Positions 42,914 to 54,023 are shown, numbered from the stretch's first letter. The stretch: 64,000 bases of DNA from Buttiauxella gaviniae (GCF_040786275.1 NZ_JBFMVT010000002.1:4576090-4640089); one strand, 5' to 3'. Notes: a model not told the origin generated them from the sequence alone. Numbers and translations are program-made.

Positions 42914-43680
42914 TGATGGCCCTTCCCCGCACGCCAGAATTTCGTCTGGATAAACGCCGTGCGCTGGTGAGCGGAGGTTCACGGGGCATCGGTTTTGCGG
43001 CGGCTATTGCCCTGGCACGCGCCGGGGCGCAGGTTTGGATTATTGCCCGCCAGACCCAGCAACTAGAAGATGCCGTGAAAAGTGCGGCTGCAGAAGGGCT
43101 GCATTTAACGGGCGTGGCGCTGGATATCACCGATACGGCGCGGGTTTCTCAGACGCTACAAACGCTCCCGGATTTTGACATTCTGGTCAATAGCGCCGGG
43201 CTTGCGCGCCACCAGCCGTTTCTTGAGGTGAGTGAAGAAAATTTTGATGCCGTCATGGCGCTGAATCTGCGGGCAACCTTCTTTTTGAGCCAGCAGGTTG
43301 CGCGGCGCATGACGCTGCGCCAAATCGCCGGGTCAATTATTCATATCTCATCGCAAATGGGCCACGTCGGCGGCCCGCAACGCAGCGTCTATTGTGCGTC
43401 AAAATTTGCTCTCGAAGGGCTGACCAAAACCATGGCGCTGGAACTTGGCGAAGCGGGGATTCGCGTCAACACCTTATGCCCGACTTTTATTGATACCGAG
43501 CTGTCCCGCGCCAACCTGGCTGACCCCGATTTCAGCCGCTATGTGCTCGGCAACATTAAGTTGAAACGGTTAGGTACGCTGGAAGATGTGATGGGGCCGG
43601 TAGTCTTTCTGGCCTCGCCCGCCTCGGCGCTTATTACCGGCACATCGCTGATGGTCGACGGGGGATGGACGGCAACATGA
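42910..43680 (+). CDS. Short-chain dehydrogenase/reductase
   Basis: 256 aa, classical SDR. The cofactor motif SGGSRGIG is near residue 22, NSAG near 97, and the catalytic Ser-Tyr-Lys set in [21 protein letters not shown] spans about residues 145-165 (cited by its ends). The first turn lacks an Asp that would fix NAD+, and Arg follows (ARQTQQ), so NADP(H) is possible. It overlaps both neighbours by ATGA. It probably interconverts a hydroxyl and a keto group on the pathway intermediate. Confidence 0.88.
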   Translation: MMMALPRTPEFRLDKRRALVSGGSRGIGFAAAIALARAGAQVWIIARQTQQLEDAVKSAAAEGLHLTGVALDITDTARVSQTLQTLPDFDILVNSAGLARHQPFLEVSEENFDAVMALNLRATFFLSQQVARRMTLRQIAGSIIHISSQMGHVGGPQRSVYCASKFALEGLTKTMALELGEAGIRVNTLCPTFIDTELSRANLADPDFSRYVLGNIKLKRLGTLEDVMGPVVFLASPASALITGTSLMVDGGWTAT

Positions 43681-44408
43681 ACACGACTTCACTGCTGGAA
43701 AATCATGATGCGCCGCTCGTCATGCTCGGCGGCACGCTGTGCAATAGTCGACTGTGGCAGCCGGTTATCGAACAGCTTAATGTCACCCATTTTAGCTGCA
43801 TCACGCTGACAGCGGGGGATTGCGCCGAAACGTTGGCAAGCCAGTTGCTGGCGGTTCTGCCGCCGCGTTTTTGCCTTGCGGGATTTTCACTCGGCGCGAT
43901 AGTCGCGTTGCAAATGGTGGCGCTCGCGCCTGAGCGAATTGTCGGGCTAGCGTTGTTATCCGTTAACCCGTTCAGCGATCTTCCTGAAAATGCCCCCACC
44001 AGGCGTGCAGCAGTTCGTGATGCGGCAAAACTGGGCATTACGCGCTGGCTGACCGAAAACCTCTGGCCGCGCTACGTTGCCCCGCAGCGACTGGATGACG
44101 CCTCGCTTCATCGCACCATCGTACAAATGGCTGAAGAGTGCGGCATAGAAACCTTTGCACGGCAGACGGAAGTCGCTATTTCCCGCAAAGACCACCGCGC
44201 CATACTCGCTTCATTTATGGCACCCACGCTCATTCTCAACGGTGCGCACGATGTTATCTGTACCGCGCTTCACCATCAGGCCATTGCCGAAGCCATACCC
44301 CGCGCCCGCTGGATAACCCTTCCCGATAGCGGCCATTTCTTACCGCTCGAAACGCCGCAGCGCGTCGCCATCGCCATGCGCAACTGGATACAGGAGATAA
44401 AATTTTGA
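43677..44408 (+). CDS. Alpha/beta-fold hydrolase
   Basis: 243 aa from the ATG at 43677, chosen because it overlaps the SDR stop in the same ATGA way as the other genes here (an ATG at 43665 is an alternative). The nucleophile elbow GFSLG (near residue 71), an Asp in LNGAHDVICT and a His in DSGHFLPLE complete the catalytic triad. It may open a lactone or ester, or cleave a C-C bond; the sequence does not decide. Confidence 0.82.
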   Translation: MNTTSLLENHDAPLVMLGGTLCNSRLWQPVIEQLNVTHFSCITLTAGDCAETLASQLLAVLPPRFCLAGFSLGAIVALQMVALAPERIVGLALLSVNPFSDLPENAPTRRAAVRDAAKLGITRWLTENLWPRYVAPQRLDDASLHRTIVQMAEECGIETFARQTEVAISRKDHRAILASFMAPTLILNGAHDVICTALHHQAIAEAIPRARWITLPDSGHFLPLETPQRVAIAMRNWIQEIKF

Positions 44409-45196
44409 GAAAAAATCTGCTTAAAAACGCCTTTCGTGAGCAACAGCCGATTATCAACGGCTGGCTGGCGATTCCCTCAAGTTACAGCGCCGAAATCGCC
44501 GGGCATCAGGGCTATGATTCCGTCACTGTCGATATGCAGCACGGTATGATTGATTTCGCCAGCGCCCTGTCGATGCTACAGGCAATTTCTGCCACACCTG
44601 CCACGCCCCTGGCTCGGGTGAGTAGCAACGAACCGGCACAAATTATGCGCCTGCTCGATGCCGGTGCCTGGGGCATTATCTGCCCGATGATTTCCACCGC
44701 CGGGCAGGCAAAGCAATTTGTTGCCGCCTGCCGCTACCCGCCACTCGGCAACCGCTCGTTTGGCCCTGCTCGCGCCCTGCTCTACGGCGGCAAAGATTAT
44801 CCTCAGTATGCCAATGAAGAGATTTTGACGCTGGCGATGATTGAAACCCGCGAAGGGCTCGATAACCTGGATGCGATTCTTGATACGGCCGGACTCGATG
44901 GCGTGTTTATCGGGCCAAACGATCTCTCTTTAACGCTTACCGGCAGCGCCAGCGCTGAATCACAACATCCCGAAATGCTGGCAGCGGTAGAGCACGTGTT
45001 GAGCCGTTGCCGCGCCCATAACAAACTCGCCGGAATTTTTTGTACGTCCGGCCAGGCCGCCGCGAACCGCCTGGCACAGGGGTTCCACTTCGTCACACCC
45101 GCCAACGATGTCATGCAATTAGGCAGTGCCGCACGCGCCGCCATCGCAGCAACGCGTGGTGAAGCCCCGCCTGCAAGCGGTTCATCTGGTTATTAA
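44405..45196 (+). CDS. HpcH/HpaI-family aldolase
   Basis: 263 aa, starting at a TTG that has AGGAG at 8-nt spacing and overlaps the hydrolase stop (TTGA). The class II pyruvate-type aldolase family signature is seen in VTVDMQHGMIDF (near residue 40), the Arg in LARVSSNEPAQ, GAWGIICPMI near 90, the metal Glu in AMIETREGLDN and the Asp in GVFIGPNDLSLTL. Such enzymes split a 4-hydroxy-2-oxo acid to pyruvate (or a related oxo acid) and an aldehyde, which would be the central cleavage of the pathway. Confidence 0.86.
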   Translation: MRKNLLKNAFREQQPIINGWLAIPSSYSAEIAGHQGYDSVTVDMQHGMIDFASALSMLQAISATPATPLARVSSNEPAQIMRLLDAGAWGIICPMISTAGQAKQFVAACRYPPLGNRSFGPARALLYGGKDYPQYANEEILTLAMIETREGLDNLDAILDTAGLDGVFIGPNDLSLTLTGSASAESQHPEMLAAVEHVLSRCRAHNKLAGIFCTSGQAAANRLAQGFHFVTPANDVMQLGSAARAAIAATRGEAPPASGSSGY

Positions 45197-45208
45197 AGGA
45201 GAATGAAA

Positions 45209-46375
45209 ATGCAAACTATCACTCTGACCCAGGAAGAAGCCCAGCGTCGCCTGGTCCGCCCGGAAGATCGCGTTTCATGTAGCGTGGCGTTTATCGACTG
45301 CAAACTACCGGGCTCGCATCTCAAGCAAAACTATTCCTTTATTGGCCCGGGCGTTACGCAGTCGGCATCGCAGGTGGTGAATATCCCCGAGCCGCACGGC
45401 TTTAATATCGGGGCAGCGGCCATGCCTAAAGGAGTAACTAATAATCTGCATCTGCATTTCACCGCCGAGGTGTTTCTGATTCACGAAGGGAGCTGGCGTT
45501 TTCGCTGGGGAGCGAACGGCGAACATGAAGCGGAATTTAGCGCGCCGGCAATTTTGTCGATTCCAACATGGATTTTCCGCGGCTTTACTAACGTGAGCCC
45601 AACCGATACCTGCGGCATGGTGTTTACCGTGCTGGGCGGGAATAACACCGGCGGTATCATCTGGCATCCATCCATTCTTGAGGCGGCGCGTGAATACGGG
45701 TTGTATCTCAGCCGTGACAATATGTTGATTGACGTTAACGCCGGAGACACGGTTCCTGATGAAGCAAGCCTACTGCAACCGCTCGGCGCGGAACATATTG
45801 CTGCGCTGCGGGATTATTCAATTGAAGAGATGAGCCAGAGAGCGGTAACGGGCGAGCAGCGTCGCTGGTCAAGCAATGCGTTGCTGGATTCTGTCTTGCC
45901 GCAGCACGGCGGTGAACTAGCCCCGGTGATTGGTTATGGGATTTCACAAGACCGCCACAACGCCCCGGCGATTCTGAATCCCCACGGTTTCTCGGTTGAG
46001 TGGTTGCGAATTCAGGACGGGCATCGTGTGGGACTCCATTGCTGCCCGGATGTTCAGGTGCTGATGGTGTTTAAAGGTACCCTGGAAGTGACCTGGAATC
46101 GCCCGGGTGAAGAAGTGACGATTGTTGCGCAAGAAGGTTCGGTGATCTCAGTGCCAGGCGGGAGTTGGCGCCGGCACCGCGCCCTTGATGGCGTCATGGA
46201 GGCCACGCTCACCACGCAGGGCGATCACCGTAAGAAAGTGTATTGGGATGGGGAAATTATTGAGCAGGCGCTGGAGCGGGATCGCTGTCTTGATCCCGAT
46301 GGTTACGTGGCAACAGCAAGTTTGCTGCCTTCGACCGCGCGGCGGGCGGGTGACAAAATAGCCCGCGCGGTTTAA
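45209..46375 (+). CDS. Double-cupin protein, one metal-type and one degenerate domain
   Basis: 388 aa from the ATG at 45209, the one correctly spaced from AAAGGAG (an ATG at 45203 is too close). The first cupin keeps motif 1 (HLHFTAEVFLIHEG, with His, His and Glu), but motif 2 lacks its usual His (PTWIFRGFTN). The second cupin has HCCPDVQVLMVFKG, so the HxH and Glu are not kept. Length is in the range of gentisate-type ring-cleavage dioxygenases, but ligand loss makes isomerase or binding roles equally possible. It is the last gene of the plus-strand arm. Confidence 0.75.
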   Translation: MQTITLTQEEAQRRLVRPEDRVSCSVAFIDCKLPGSHLKQNYSFIGPGVTQSASQVVNIPEPHGFNIGAAAMPKGVTNNLHLHFTAEVFLIHEGSWRFRWGANGEHEAEFSAPAILSIPTWIFRGFTNVSPTDTCGMVFTVLGGNNTGGIIWHPSILEAAREYGLYLSRDNMLIDVNAGDTVPDEASLLQPLGAEHIAALRDYSIEEMSQRAVTGEQRRWSSNALLDSVLPQHGGELAPVIGYGISQDRHNAPAILNPHGFSVEWLRIQDGHRVGLHCCPDVQVLMVFKGTLEVTWNRPGEEVTIVAQEGSVISVPGGSWRRHRALDGVMEATLTTQGDHRKKVYWDGEIIEQALERDRCLDPDGYVATASLLPSTARRAGDKIARAV

Positions 46376-46422
46376 CCCTGCTCTGTTTGGTAATTAACAC
46401 TAAAATGCTAACGCGTCAGGGT

Positions 46423-46629
46423 TCACTCTTGAGCTTTGACGCGCCCTGCCAGGTTTGAAAGATCGCTGTCTGAATAGGGGCTATCCATATCAAAATCCCA
46501 TTCCTGGGCGGCACAGACCCCATCCTTTTCACCGTGACGTTCACATTGCGCAATACGCTTCGCCGGTGCATTCCCGCACGCCACAAAGAAAGCCATGACA
46601 ATAACCGTGGGGATAATAATCTTAATCAT
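46423..46629 (-). CDS. Small lipoprotein-like secreted protein, unknown
   Basis: 68 aa. A hydrophobic N-terminus MIKIIIPTVIVMAFFVACGN looks like a short lipoprotein signal (FVAC; Phe at -3 is unusual), followed by a soluble acidic part with two more Cys. I do not recognise a family. No strong ribosome site is seen. A second frame over the same bases (46416-46601) looks like a shadow. It lies alone, converging with the cupin gene. Confidence 0.5.
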   Translation of the reverse strand: MIKIIIPTVIVMAFFVACGNAPAKRIAQCERHGEKDGVCAAQEWDFDMDSPYSDSDLSNLAGRVKAQE

Positions 46630-47195
46630 TTAAAACTCGTCACTAATATAAAAAGCCAGGGGTGGGTTTAAGGCTCCGCGGCTGGGCATTATGCAAGCAG
46701 CCAGTTACCTTTTTCAAAAAAATATTATATTCCGCAAAATTATTTTAAGAAATCATTTATATTTGATTCGAATGAACAGAAAATCTCCAGCTCATTGTTT
46801 TGTTAATGCTCTATTCCTGATAATGTGGATGAGATCATTTTGCATTCCCCATCTCATTAATCTTTTCTTAACGCACTGATAACACATCGGTCTATTTCTG
46901 CGCACTCTAAATTTGAAACAGCGTTTTTAATTCCTTTCGCAGCAAGTTACCTCTATAATATGCGAGGTCCTGACTTGAATGGTTTCAGCGCATTGAACTG
47001 TCCTATTACACTAGAAAGCAATCAATATCTTCGGCAGGCTGAACCGCAAGCACACTTTCCTCTGCACGCTTTATTTCTGTCACCTATCCTTACCGGGTGG
47101 CACATGAACAATACCAGCTTTAGTTTGCGCTCCGGCGCCCGTATCTACCGGAACCGAATTTTCACAATCCTTCTCAACTTACAGATAAGACTGTC
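46630..47195. other. Long AT-rich gap and pykF leader
   Basis: 566 bp without a convincing gene. A TATAAT at 46954-46959 is a candidate -10 for pykF, with a poor -35 (TTCCTT at 46931-46936), leaving a leader of about 230 nt. Open frames at 46691-46879 and 46960-47199 have no ribosome sites or recognisable protein and I leave them out. No clear Cra site was found. Confidence 0.5.
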
Positions 47196-48608
47196 ATGAA
47201 AAAGACTAAAATTGTTTGCACCATCGGTCCAAAAACCGAATCAGAAGAAATGCTGAGCAAAATGCTTGATGCTGGCATGAACGTAATGCGTCTGAACTTC
47301 TCCCACGGTGACTACGAAGAACACGGTCAGCGTATCAAGAACCTGCGCAACGTGATGGAAAAAACCGGTAAGAAAGCAGCGATTCTGCTGGATACCAAAG
47401 GTCCTGAAATCCGTACCATCAAACTGGAAGGCGGCAACGACGTTTCCCTGAAAGCGGGCCAGACCTTTACTTTCACCACTGACAAAACTGTTGTAGGTAA
47501 CAGCGATATCGTTGCTGTGACTTACGAAGGTTTCACCAGCGATCTGAGCGTTGGCAACACCGTACTGGTAGACGATGGTCTGATCGGTATGGAAGTGACT
47601 GCAATCGAAGGCAAAAACGTTGTTTGTAAAGTACTGAACAACGGCGACCTGGGCGAAAACAAAGGCGTTAACCTGCCAGGCGTTTCTATTGCTCTGCCAG
47701 CACTGGCTGAAAAAGACAAACAAGACCTGATCTTCGGTTGCGAGCAAGGCGTTGATTTCGTTGCTGCGTCCTTTATCCGTAAACGTTCTGACGTTGTTGA
47801 AATCCGTGAGCATTTAAAAGCTCATGGCGGCGAAAACATCCAGATCATCTCCAAAATCGAAAACCAGGAAGGCCTGAACAACTTCGACGAAATCCTCGAA
47901 GCTTCTGACGGCATCATGGTTGCTCGTGGTGACCTGGGCGTTGAAATCCCGGTTGAAGAAGTTATCTTCGCGCAGAAGATGATGATTGAGAAATGTGTTC
48001 GCGCTCGTAAAGTTGTTATCACTGCAACTCAGATGCTCGACTCTATGATCAAAAACCCACGTCCAACTCGCGCAGAAGCGGGTGACGTTGCTAACGCCAT
48101 CATCGACGGCACCGACGCAGTGATGCTGTCCGGTGAGTCTGCGAAAGGTAAATACCCACTGGAAGCTGTGACCATCATGGCAACCATCTGTGAGCGTACT
48201 GACCGCGTGATGACCAGCCGTCTGGACAACAACCAGGACAGCCGTAAACTGCGCATCACCGAAGCAGTTTGCCGCGGCGCTGTAGAAACTGCAGAAAAAC
48301 TGGAAGCTCCAGTGGTTGTTGTTGCGACTCAGGGCGGTAAATCAGCTAAAGCTGTACGTAAATACTTCCCTAACGCAACTATTCTGGCGCTGACCACTAA
48401 CGAAGTAACTGCTCGTCAGTTAGTGCTGAGCAAAGGCGTTGTTCCACAGCTGGTTAAAGAAATCGCATCTACTGATGATTTCTACCGTCTGGGTAAAGAA
48501 GTTGCGCTGGAAAGCGGCCTGGCTCGTAAAGGCGACATCGTAGTGATGGTTTCTGGTGCTCTGGTACCAAGTGGTACGACCAATACTGCATCTGTTCACG
48601 TTCTGTAA
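47196..48608 (+). CDS. pykF: PykF, pyruvate kinase I
   Basis: 470 aa as in E. coli PykF. The signature [14 protein letters not shown] (near 222) and substrate segments [13 protein letters not shown] (near 30) and GDLGVEIP (near 246) are intact. It converts phosphoenolpyruvate and ADP to pyruvate and ATP and is activated by fructose-1,6-bisphosphate in E. coli. Codon use is strongly biased, as expected for an abundant protein. It is followed by a strong terminator and lpp, as in E. coli. Confidence 0.98.
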   Translation: MKKTKIVCTIGPKTESEEMLSKMLDAGMNVMRLNFSHGDYEEHGQRIKNLRNVMEKTGKKAAILLDTKGPEIRTIKLEGGNDVSLKAGQTFTFTTDKTVVGNSDIVAVTYEGFTSDLSVGNTVLVDDGLIGMEVTAIEGKNVVCKVLNNGDLGENKGVNLPGVSIALPALAEKDKQDLIFGCEQGVDFVAASFIRKRSDVVEIREHLKAHGGENIQIISKIENQEGLNNFDEILEASDGIMVARGDLGVEIPVEEVIFAQKMMIEKCVRARKVVITATQMLDSMIKNPRPTRAEAGDVANAIIDGTDAVMLSGESAKGKYPLEAVTIMATICERTDRVMTSRLDNNQDSRKLRITEAVCRGAVETAEKLEAPVVVVATQGGKSAKAVRKYFPNATILALTTNEVTARQLVLSKGVVPQLVKEIASTDDFYRLGKEVALESGLARKGDIVVMVSGALVPSGTTNTASVHVL

Positions 48609-48634
48609 TAATGTTGTGAACGAATAATTTGCTT

Positions 48635-48660
48635 AAAAAGCGCCTGCGGGCGCTTTTTTT
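48635..48660 (+). terminator. pykF terminator
   Basis: AAAAAGCGCC TGC GGGCGCTTTTTTT: GC-rich stem and T-run, 26 nt after the stop. Confidence 0.93.
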
Positions 48661-49152
<492 letters not shown>

Positions 49153-49166
49153 GAGTACTTGTTAAT

Positions 49167-49198
49167 AAAATGGCGCACATTGTGCGCCATTTTTTTTG
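49167..49198. terminator. Terminator between lpp and ldtE
   Basis: AAAATGGCGCACA TT GTGCGCCATTTTTTTT: 12-bp stem flanked by A- and T-runs; serves both converging genes. Confidence 0.93.
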
Positions 49199-49209
49199 CC
49201 TGAATTCCG

Positions 49210-50259
49210 CTAATTCATCACCACGCTGTTTTGCCCACTCACCACACTTCCACTGCTGTTTGTCACCGATGGACTTCCCAGCGTTGTCCTGACGCTCTGT
49301 ATCGGCGTAATATTCACCGGCTGGGAAGGAACACCCTGCGCAGCATTCACCAGAACCGGGTACCCCGCCCGCCGCGCGATAGCACTATCAACCTGCGCTT
49401 TGTCGCTCATTGGGTTGTCGATAAACGAACCAAATGAAGCTGAGATTGCAATAGGGACGGTCTGTGGATTTTCCCAATCGTTACGCGACAGCGGCTGATG
49501 CACCTCCACAAAACGTCGTCCATCCGGTTCAGTGGTAAATTTCACCGGCTCATTAATGATTTGCACCCGCGTCCCCCACGCCACCTGACTAAACAGCGCT
49601 TTGATATCCGGCGCACGCATTCGCATACAGCCAGAACTCACGCGTAGCCCGATACTATTACGCGCATTGGTACCATGAATGAGGTATTCACCGCCCCCCT
49701 GTTCCAGGCGTAACGCATAACGCCCAAGGGGGTTATTTGGCCCCGCGGGCACCACTGCAGGCAGCGTAATGCCCTGAGCTGCTGAACGGGCACGAATATT
49801 AGCCGTTGGTGTCCAGGTTGGGTTAGGGATTTTCTGGCTGATACGCGTCACCATCACCGGCGTTTCACGCCCAAGCTGACCAATCCCCAACGGGTACACC
49901 TCCACGCGATTTTGCCCCGGCGGATAGTAATACAGCCGGAGTTCAGCGAGATTAATAACAATCCCGATGCGCGGCGTATCCGGCAAAATCATTTGCGAAG
50001 GAATGGTCAGCTCGCTGCCGGGTTTTGGCAGGAACGGATCGACCGTATTGTTCGCCTCAAGCAGAAGCAGCACGCCGGTATTATATTTCGCAGCAACAGT
50101 TTCGAGGTTTTTCCCGTCGTTCGGTACAACATAAGTTTGATTCTCACCGATTATCCGGCTCCCCGGAGGCGGGAGTAAATAATCGACGGCCCACGCCGAC
50201 TGGCTTGCCGCCAGAGCGCTGATAAAAAGAAGAGTTATTTTTGAGAACGCGCATTTCAT
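49210..50259 (-). CDS. ldtE: LdtE (YnhG), L,D-transpeptidase
   Basis: 349 aa (E. coli 334). A signal peptide (residues 1-24, ending QSAWA) is followed by a LysM-like segment ([19 protein letters not shown] near 42) and a YkuD catalytic domain with HGTN and the Cys in SSGCMRMR near residue 210. LdtE forms 3-3 crosslinks in the periplasm. A Ser/Val/Thr-rich tail extends past the usual end. It lies downstream of sufE as in E. coli. Confidence 0.93.
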   Translation of the reverse strand: MKCAFSKITLLFISALAASQSAWAVDYLLPPPGSRIIGENQTYVVPNDGKNLETVAAKYNTGVLLLLEANNTVDPFLPKPGSELTIPSQMILPDTPRIGIVINLAELRLYYYPPGQNRVEVYPLGIGQLGRETPVMVTRISQKIPNPTWTPTANIRARSAAQGITLPAVVPAGPNNPLGRYALRLEQGGGEYLIHGTNARNSIGLRVSSGCMRMRAPDIKALFSQVAWGTRVQIINEPVKFTTEPDGRRFVEVHQPLSRNDWENPQTVPIAISASFGSFIDNPMSDKAQVDSAIARRAGYPVLVNAAQGVPSQPVNITPIQSVRTTLGSPSVTNSSGSVVSGQNSVVMN

Positions 50260-50358
50260 ATTGTATTCCTGTATTCACCGGCAGAACGCCGGAATGCTGA
50301 AGCCCGGCGAGGCAATAAAATTACCTCGCGTTAACAGGATGAAAGCTGTTCTTTGAGT

Positions 50359-50775
50359 TTAGCTAAGATTGGCGGCTTTGGTGCGGATAGCGCGGATCAT
50401 TGCTTCAAGCCCTTGTGAGCGGGAAGGCGTAAGGTGCTGTGCAAGCTCAAGTTTTTCAAACCACGGACGTACATCAAACGCGACAATATCCTGGGCGGTC
50501 ATCTGTTGGTAGAGAATAAACACGATAGCAATCAGCCCTTTGACTATCGCGGCGTCACTGTCCCCCTCAAGCGTAATCACACCGTCAGGCTGCTGCTGCA
50601 TCACAATCCACACCTGGCTTTGGCAGCCCTGAATAGTATTTTCTGCTTTGTGCGCCTCCACCGGCAACGCGGGCAACCGCCCGCCCAGCTCGATGATGTA
50701 GAGATACTTATCTTCCCAGCTGGCGCAGCGGCTAAAATTTTTCAGTAATTTGTCTTTGTCTGGCAACGTAGCCAT
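50359..50775 (-). CDS. sufE: SufE, sulfur acceptor and activator of SufS
   Basis: 138 aa from the ATG at 50775, matching E. coli in length and start ([14 protein letters not shown]); a longer frame from 50865 has 30 unrelated residues. The acceptor Cys is in IQGCQSQVW near residue 51. It takes persulfide from SufS Cys and passes it to SufBCD. It is the last gene of the suf operon, 13 nt after sufS. Confidence 0.97.
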   Translation of the reverse strand: MATLPDKDKLLKNFSRCASWEDKYLYIIELGGRLPALPVEAHKAENTIQGCQSQVWIVMQQQPDGVITLEGDSDAAIVKGLIAIVFILYQQMTAQDIVAFDVRPWFEKLELAQHLTPSRSQGLEAMIRAIRTKAANLS

Positions 50776-50788
50776 GGCTTTCTCCCTG

Positions 50789-52009
50789 TTAGCCCAACAG
50801 ACGATGGATGCGCTGTAACCCTGCCACCAGGCGGTCCACCTCTTCTTCGGTATTGTACATAGCAAACGACGCGCGACACATCGCCGGAACCTTATAGAAC
50901 GCCATCAACGGCATCGCGCAATGGTGCCCGGTACGAACCGCTACGCCATAATTATCCAGGAAGCTGCCCACGTCATAAGCGTGATGTTTCCCCAAATTAA
51001 ACGCGATCACACCCAGGCGGTGCTCCGGCCCGTAAATCGTTAAATCCGGGACCGTCTTTAACGCCTGCTGAGCGTACCGCATAAGCGATTGCTCATACTC
51101 GCTCACCTCGGCAAGGTTAAGGCTCTCTACGTAGCGTAGCGCCGCTCCCAGGCCGATAATCCCCGCGGTATTGGGCGTACCCGCTTCAAAACGCCACGGT
51201 GCGGCAGCGTATGTGCTCCCTTCCGTCAGACTCACGCTGGCAATCATTGACCCGCCCCCTTCCCACGGCGGCATGTTTTGCAGGATTTCCTCACGGGCGT
51301 ATAACACGCCGATCCCCGTTGGGCCATAAATTTTATGCCCGGAGAAAAGATAGAAATCGCAATCCATATTCTGGACGTCGATGGCGTGATGCATGATGGC
51401 TTGCGCGCCATCCACCAGCACTTTTACACCCGCCTGATGCGCGGTGGCGATCATTTCCCGCACCGGGTTTTCCGTACCTAGCACGTTAGAAACCTGGGTG
51501 ATCGCCAGCAGTTTTGTACGTTCATCAATCAGCGTCGGGAACACATCCAACTGCAACGTGCCATCCTGATTTAGCGGGATCACGCGCAGTGTAGCGCCCG
51601 TGTGCTCGCAGAGAATCTGCCACGGCACGATGTTGGCGTGATGCTCCATCGCGGAGATAATAATATTATCTCCGGCCTGAATATTGGCGCGCCCCCAACT
51701 GTTGGCGACCAGGTTGATCCCTTCGGTAGTACCGCGAACAAAGACAATTTCTTCGGGTGAGCTCGCATTAATAAACCGTGAAACCTGATTACGCACATTC
51801 TCCATGAGCTGAGTGGCTTCGGCACTTAGCGTGTGAATACCGCGATGCACCGCAGCGTAACCGTGGCTATAAAAATCCAGTTCCGCATCAATCACGGCCT
51901 GCGGTTTTTGCGCGCTGGCGGCGCTGTCTAAATAGACCAACGGCTGCCCATTTACTTCCCGGCTTAAAATCGGAAAATCAGCACGTACCCGTTCGATGGA
52001 AAAACTCAT
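50789..52009 (-). CDS. sufS: SufS, cysteine desulfurase
   Basis: 406 aa as in E. coli. The PLP Lys is in [11 protein letters not shown] (near 226) and the catalytic Cys in [10 protein letters not shown] (near 364). It releases sulfur from L-cysteine for Fe-S assembly under iron limitation or oxidative stress. Its start overlaps the sufD stop by 4 nt. Confidence 0.98.
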   Translation of the reverse strand: MSFSIERVRADFPILSREVNGQPLVYLDSAASAQKPQAVIDAELDFYSHGYAAVHRGIHTLSAEATQLMENVRNQVSRFINASSPEEIVFVRGTTEGINLVANSWGRANIQAGDNIIISAMEHHANIVPWQILCEHTGATLRVIPLNQDGTLQLDVFPTLIDERTKLLAITQVSNVLGTENPVREMIATAHQAGVKVLVDGAQAIMHHAIDVQNMDCDFYLFSGHKIYGPTGIGVLYAREEILQNMPPWEGGGSMIASVSLTEGSTYAAAPWRFEAGTPNTAGIIGLGAALRYVESLNLAEVSEYEQSLMRYAQQALKTVPDLTIYGPEHRLGVIAFNLGKHHAYDVGSFLDNYGVAVRTGHHCAMPLMAFYKVPAMCRASFAMYNTEEEVDRLVAGLQRIHRLLG

Positions 52010-53286
52010 GCCTCGCCTCCTGCAAAACGCTGACCGATTCGCGCCAGCACCTGCTGTTTTAAAGCCTCGTCACGAATGCTTTCCGTAAGCTCAGCGGCAA
52101 AGGCAAAAATAATCATCTGAAGCGCTGCCTGCTGTTTAATACCGCGAGAGCGCAGGTAGAACATCTGTTCATCGTCGATGCGGCCAATCGTCGCACCGTG
52201 ACTGCATTTAACGTCGTCGGCATAAATTTCAAGCTGCGGTTTGGTGTCCACTTCCGCCAGACGTCCGAGCAACAAGTTATTGTTGGTCATCTGCCCGTCA
52301 GTTTTAATCGCGTGCTGCGCCACTTTAATCATGCCGTTGAACACCGCACGGCCTTTGTCGCGCACGATGGTTTTATGTAACTGGCGGCTGTTGCAATAAC
52401 CCTTGCTATGCTCAAGCCAGGTGCGGGTATCGCAGACTTCGTTATTGATCGGCAACGCCAGGCTGTTCATGCGCAGTTGAGTGTTTTCACCGTTCAACCG
52501 CGTGCTGGTGTTGTGGCGCAATACCGCCGCCCCGAGCAGGAAGCTGTTGCTTTCAACCGTAGCATCCTGGCCGATAATTAAATCGTTATGGGCGAAGTGA
52601 TAACTCTGCGCATTTTCAAACGCCAGTTTGTCATGATGCAACTGGGCGTTGGCCGCCACATCAGCGGTAAAGCGCGCGCCGGTAAAATGCGCGAGCTCAT
52701 CAAAGCTAACGTAATGTTCGATAACCGTCGCTTTTGCCCCTTCGCCAAGAGATAAGTGATGGCGATAGTGCGCGGTATTCATTTCACCCTGCGCACTTCC
52801 GCGGCTGATATGCATCAGCAACAGCGGTTTTGCCGGGCTGTGATTACGCGCAACGCGAATGTGCGTTACTGTCTCAGCGAGGCTTTCAGTGAGATGCAGG
52901 AATACTTCACCTTGGACAGCCGCTGGCAGGGAATCGCGCTTTTCATCAACGGTTATGTCAAAACCACTGTGAGTCAGATCGTCGCTTAATTCGCTGCTGT
53001 ATCGTCCATCCACAAATACCAAACGCCACGCATCTGCCGATAACGCAAGTGCATCTCGCTGGATCTCGGTCAGTGATTCCGCCACAGGCAAAACAAACTG
53101 GTTATTCAACAGACCTTCAAGCGGCGTATATTTCCAGTTCTCATGCTTACGGGTTGGCAGCCCCAGGCGCAGCATTTGCTGCATATGCTCCTGCGCTTCT
53201 TTGCTGCGTTTTTCGCCCTGCGTTTCAAACAGGTGATGCCACTGTTGCAGGGCGTTGCTGTTACTGCTGTTCGGTAAGCCAGCCAT
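52006..53286 (-). CDS. sufD: SufD, Fe-S scaffold complex subunit
   Basis: 426 aa (E. coli 423). A parallel beta-helix protein of the SufBC2D complex; segments [20 protein letters not shown] and [20 protein letters not shown] match E. coli, including the His used for iron or cluster binding in CSHGAT. It overlaps sufC by 26 nt, the same overlap type as in E. coli. Confidence 0.97.
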   Translation of the reverse strand: MAGLPNSSNSNALQQWHHLFETQGEKRSKEAQEHMQQMLRLGLPTRKHENWKYTPLEGLLNNQFVLPVAESLTEIQRDALALSADAWRLVFVDGRYSSELSDDLTHSGFDITVDEKRDSLPAAVQGEVFLHLTESLAETVTHIRVARNHSPAKPLLLMHISRGSAQGEMNTAHYRHHLSLGEGAKATVIEHYVSFDELAHFTGARFTADVAANAQLHHDKLAFENAQSYHFAHNDLIIGQDATVESNSFLLGAAVLRHNTSTRLNGENTQLRMNSLALPINNEVCDTRTWLEHSKGYCNSRQLHKTIVRDKGRAVFNGMIKVAQHAIKTDGQMTNNNLLLGRLAEVDTKPQLEIYADDVKCSHGATIGRIDDEQMFYLRSRGIKQQAALQMIIFAFAAELTESIRDEALKQQVLARIGQRFAGGEA

Positions 53287-54007
53287 AACCCTGCTCCTCC
53301 AGTTGTTTTACCAGACTAAAATCACCGGATTTCACAATTCGGCCCTGATAAAGCACATGCACGAAATCAGGCTTAATGTAGTCAAGAATACGCTGGTAGT
53401 GCGTCACGATAATGAACGAACGATTGCCGTCGCGTAGGGAGTTCACCCCTTCAGCAACAATCTTCAGCGCATCAATGTCCAGCCCGGAGTCGGACTCATC
53501 AAGAATGCACAAATCAGGCTCAAGCACCGCCATTTGCAGAATGTCGTTACGTTTTTTCTCACCGCCGGAGAACCCCACATTCACCGAGCGAGCAAGCAAA
53601 TCTTCTGGCATTTTCAGAAGTTTGATTTTCTCTTCCATCAAATCCTGAAAATCAAAACGGTCGAGCTCTTCAAGGCCACGATATTCACGCACCGCATTCA
53701 GCGCGGTTTGCAGGAAGAACTGGTTACTGACGCCAGGAATTTCTACCGGATACTGAAACGCCATGAAAATGCCTTCGCCCGCACGGTCTTCAGGCGACAA
53801 TTCCAACAGGTCTTTGCCTTTAAAATGCACTTCACCGCCGGTGACTTCATAGTCTTCACGCCCGGCAAGCGTTGCGGAAAGCGTACTTTTTCCTGAGCCG
53901 TTCGGCCCCATAATGGCGTGAACTTCGCCGGGTTTAATTTCCAGGCTTAAACCACGCAGGATCTCTTTATCCTCAACGCTTACCTGTAGATCTTTAATGC
54001 TCAGCAT
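53261..54007 (-). CDS. sufC: SufC, Fe-S assembly ATPase
   Basis: 248 aa as in E. coli. Walker A GPNGSGKST (near 35), signature SGGEKKRND (near 150) and Walker B CILDESDSGLD (near 170) are intact. It is an ABC-type ATPase of the soluble SufBCD scaffold. It lies 16 nt after sufB and overlaps sufD. Confidence 0.98.
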   Translation of the reverse strand: MLSIKDLQVSVEDKEILRGLSLEIKPGEVHAIMGPNGSGKSTLSATLAGREDYEVTGGEVHFKGKDLLELSPEDRAGEGIFMAFQYPVEIPGVSNQFFLQTALNAVREYRGLEELDRFDFQDLMEEKIKLLKMPEDLLARSVNVGFSGGEKKRNDILQMAVLEPDLCILDESDSGLDIDALKIVAEGVNSLRDGNRSFIIVTHYQRILDYIKPDFVHVLYQGRIVKSGDFSLVKQLEEQGYGWLTEQQ

Positions 54008-54023
54008 AATTTTCCCTTAATTC

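Noticed and set aside
46763..46774. TGATTCGAATGA as a Cra (FruR) site for pykF
   Set aside because: It differs from the Cra consensus at three key positions and lies nearly 200 bp upstream of the candidate -10.
46960..47199. 79-codon frame ahead of pykF
   Set aside because: It begins at the candidate transcription start, lacks a ribosome site, has no recognisable protein features, and overlaps the pykF start.
47241..47813. Minus-strand frame of 190 codons inside pykF
   Set aside because: A typical shadow of a highly biased coding sequence; no signal of its own.
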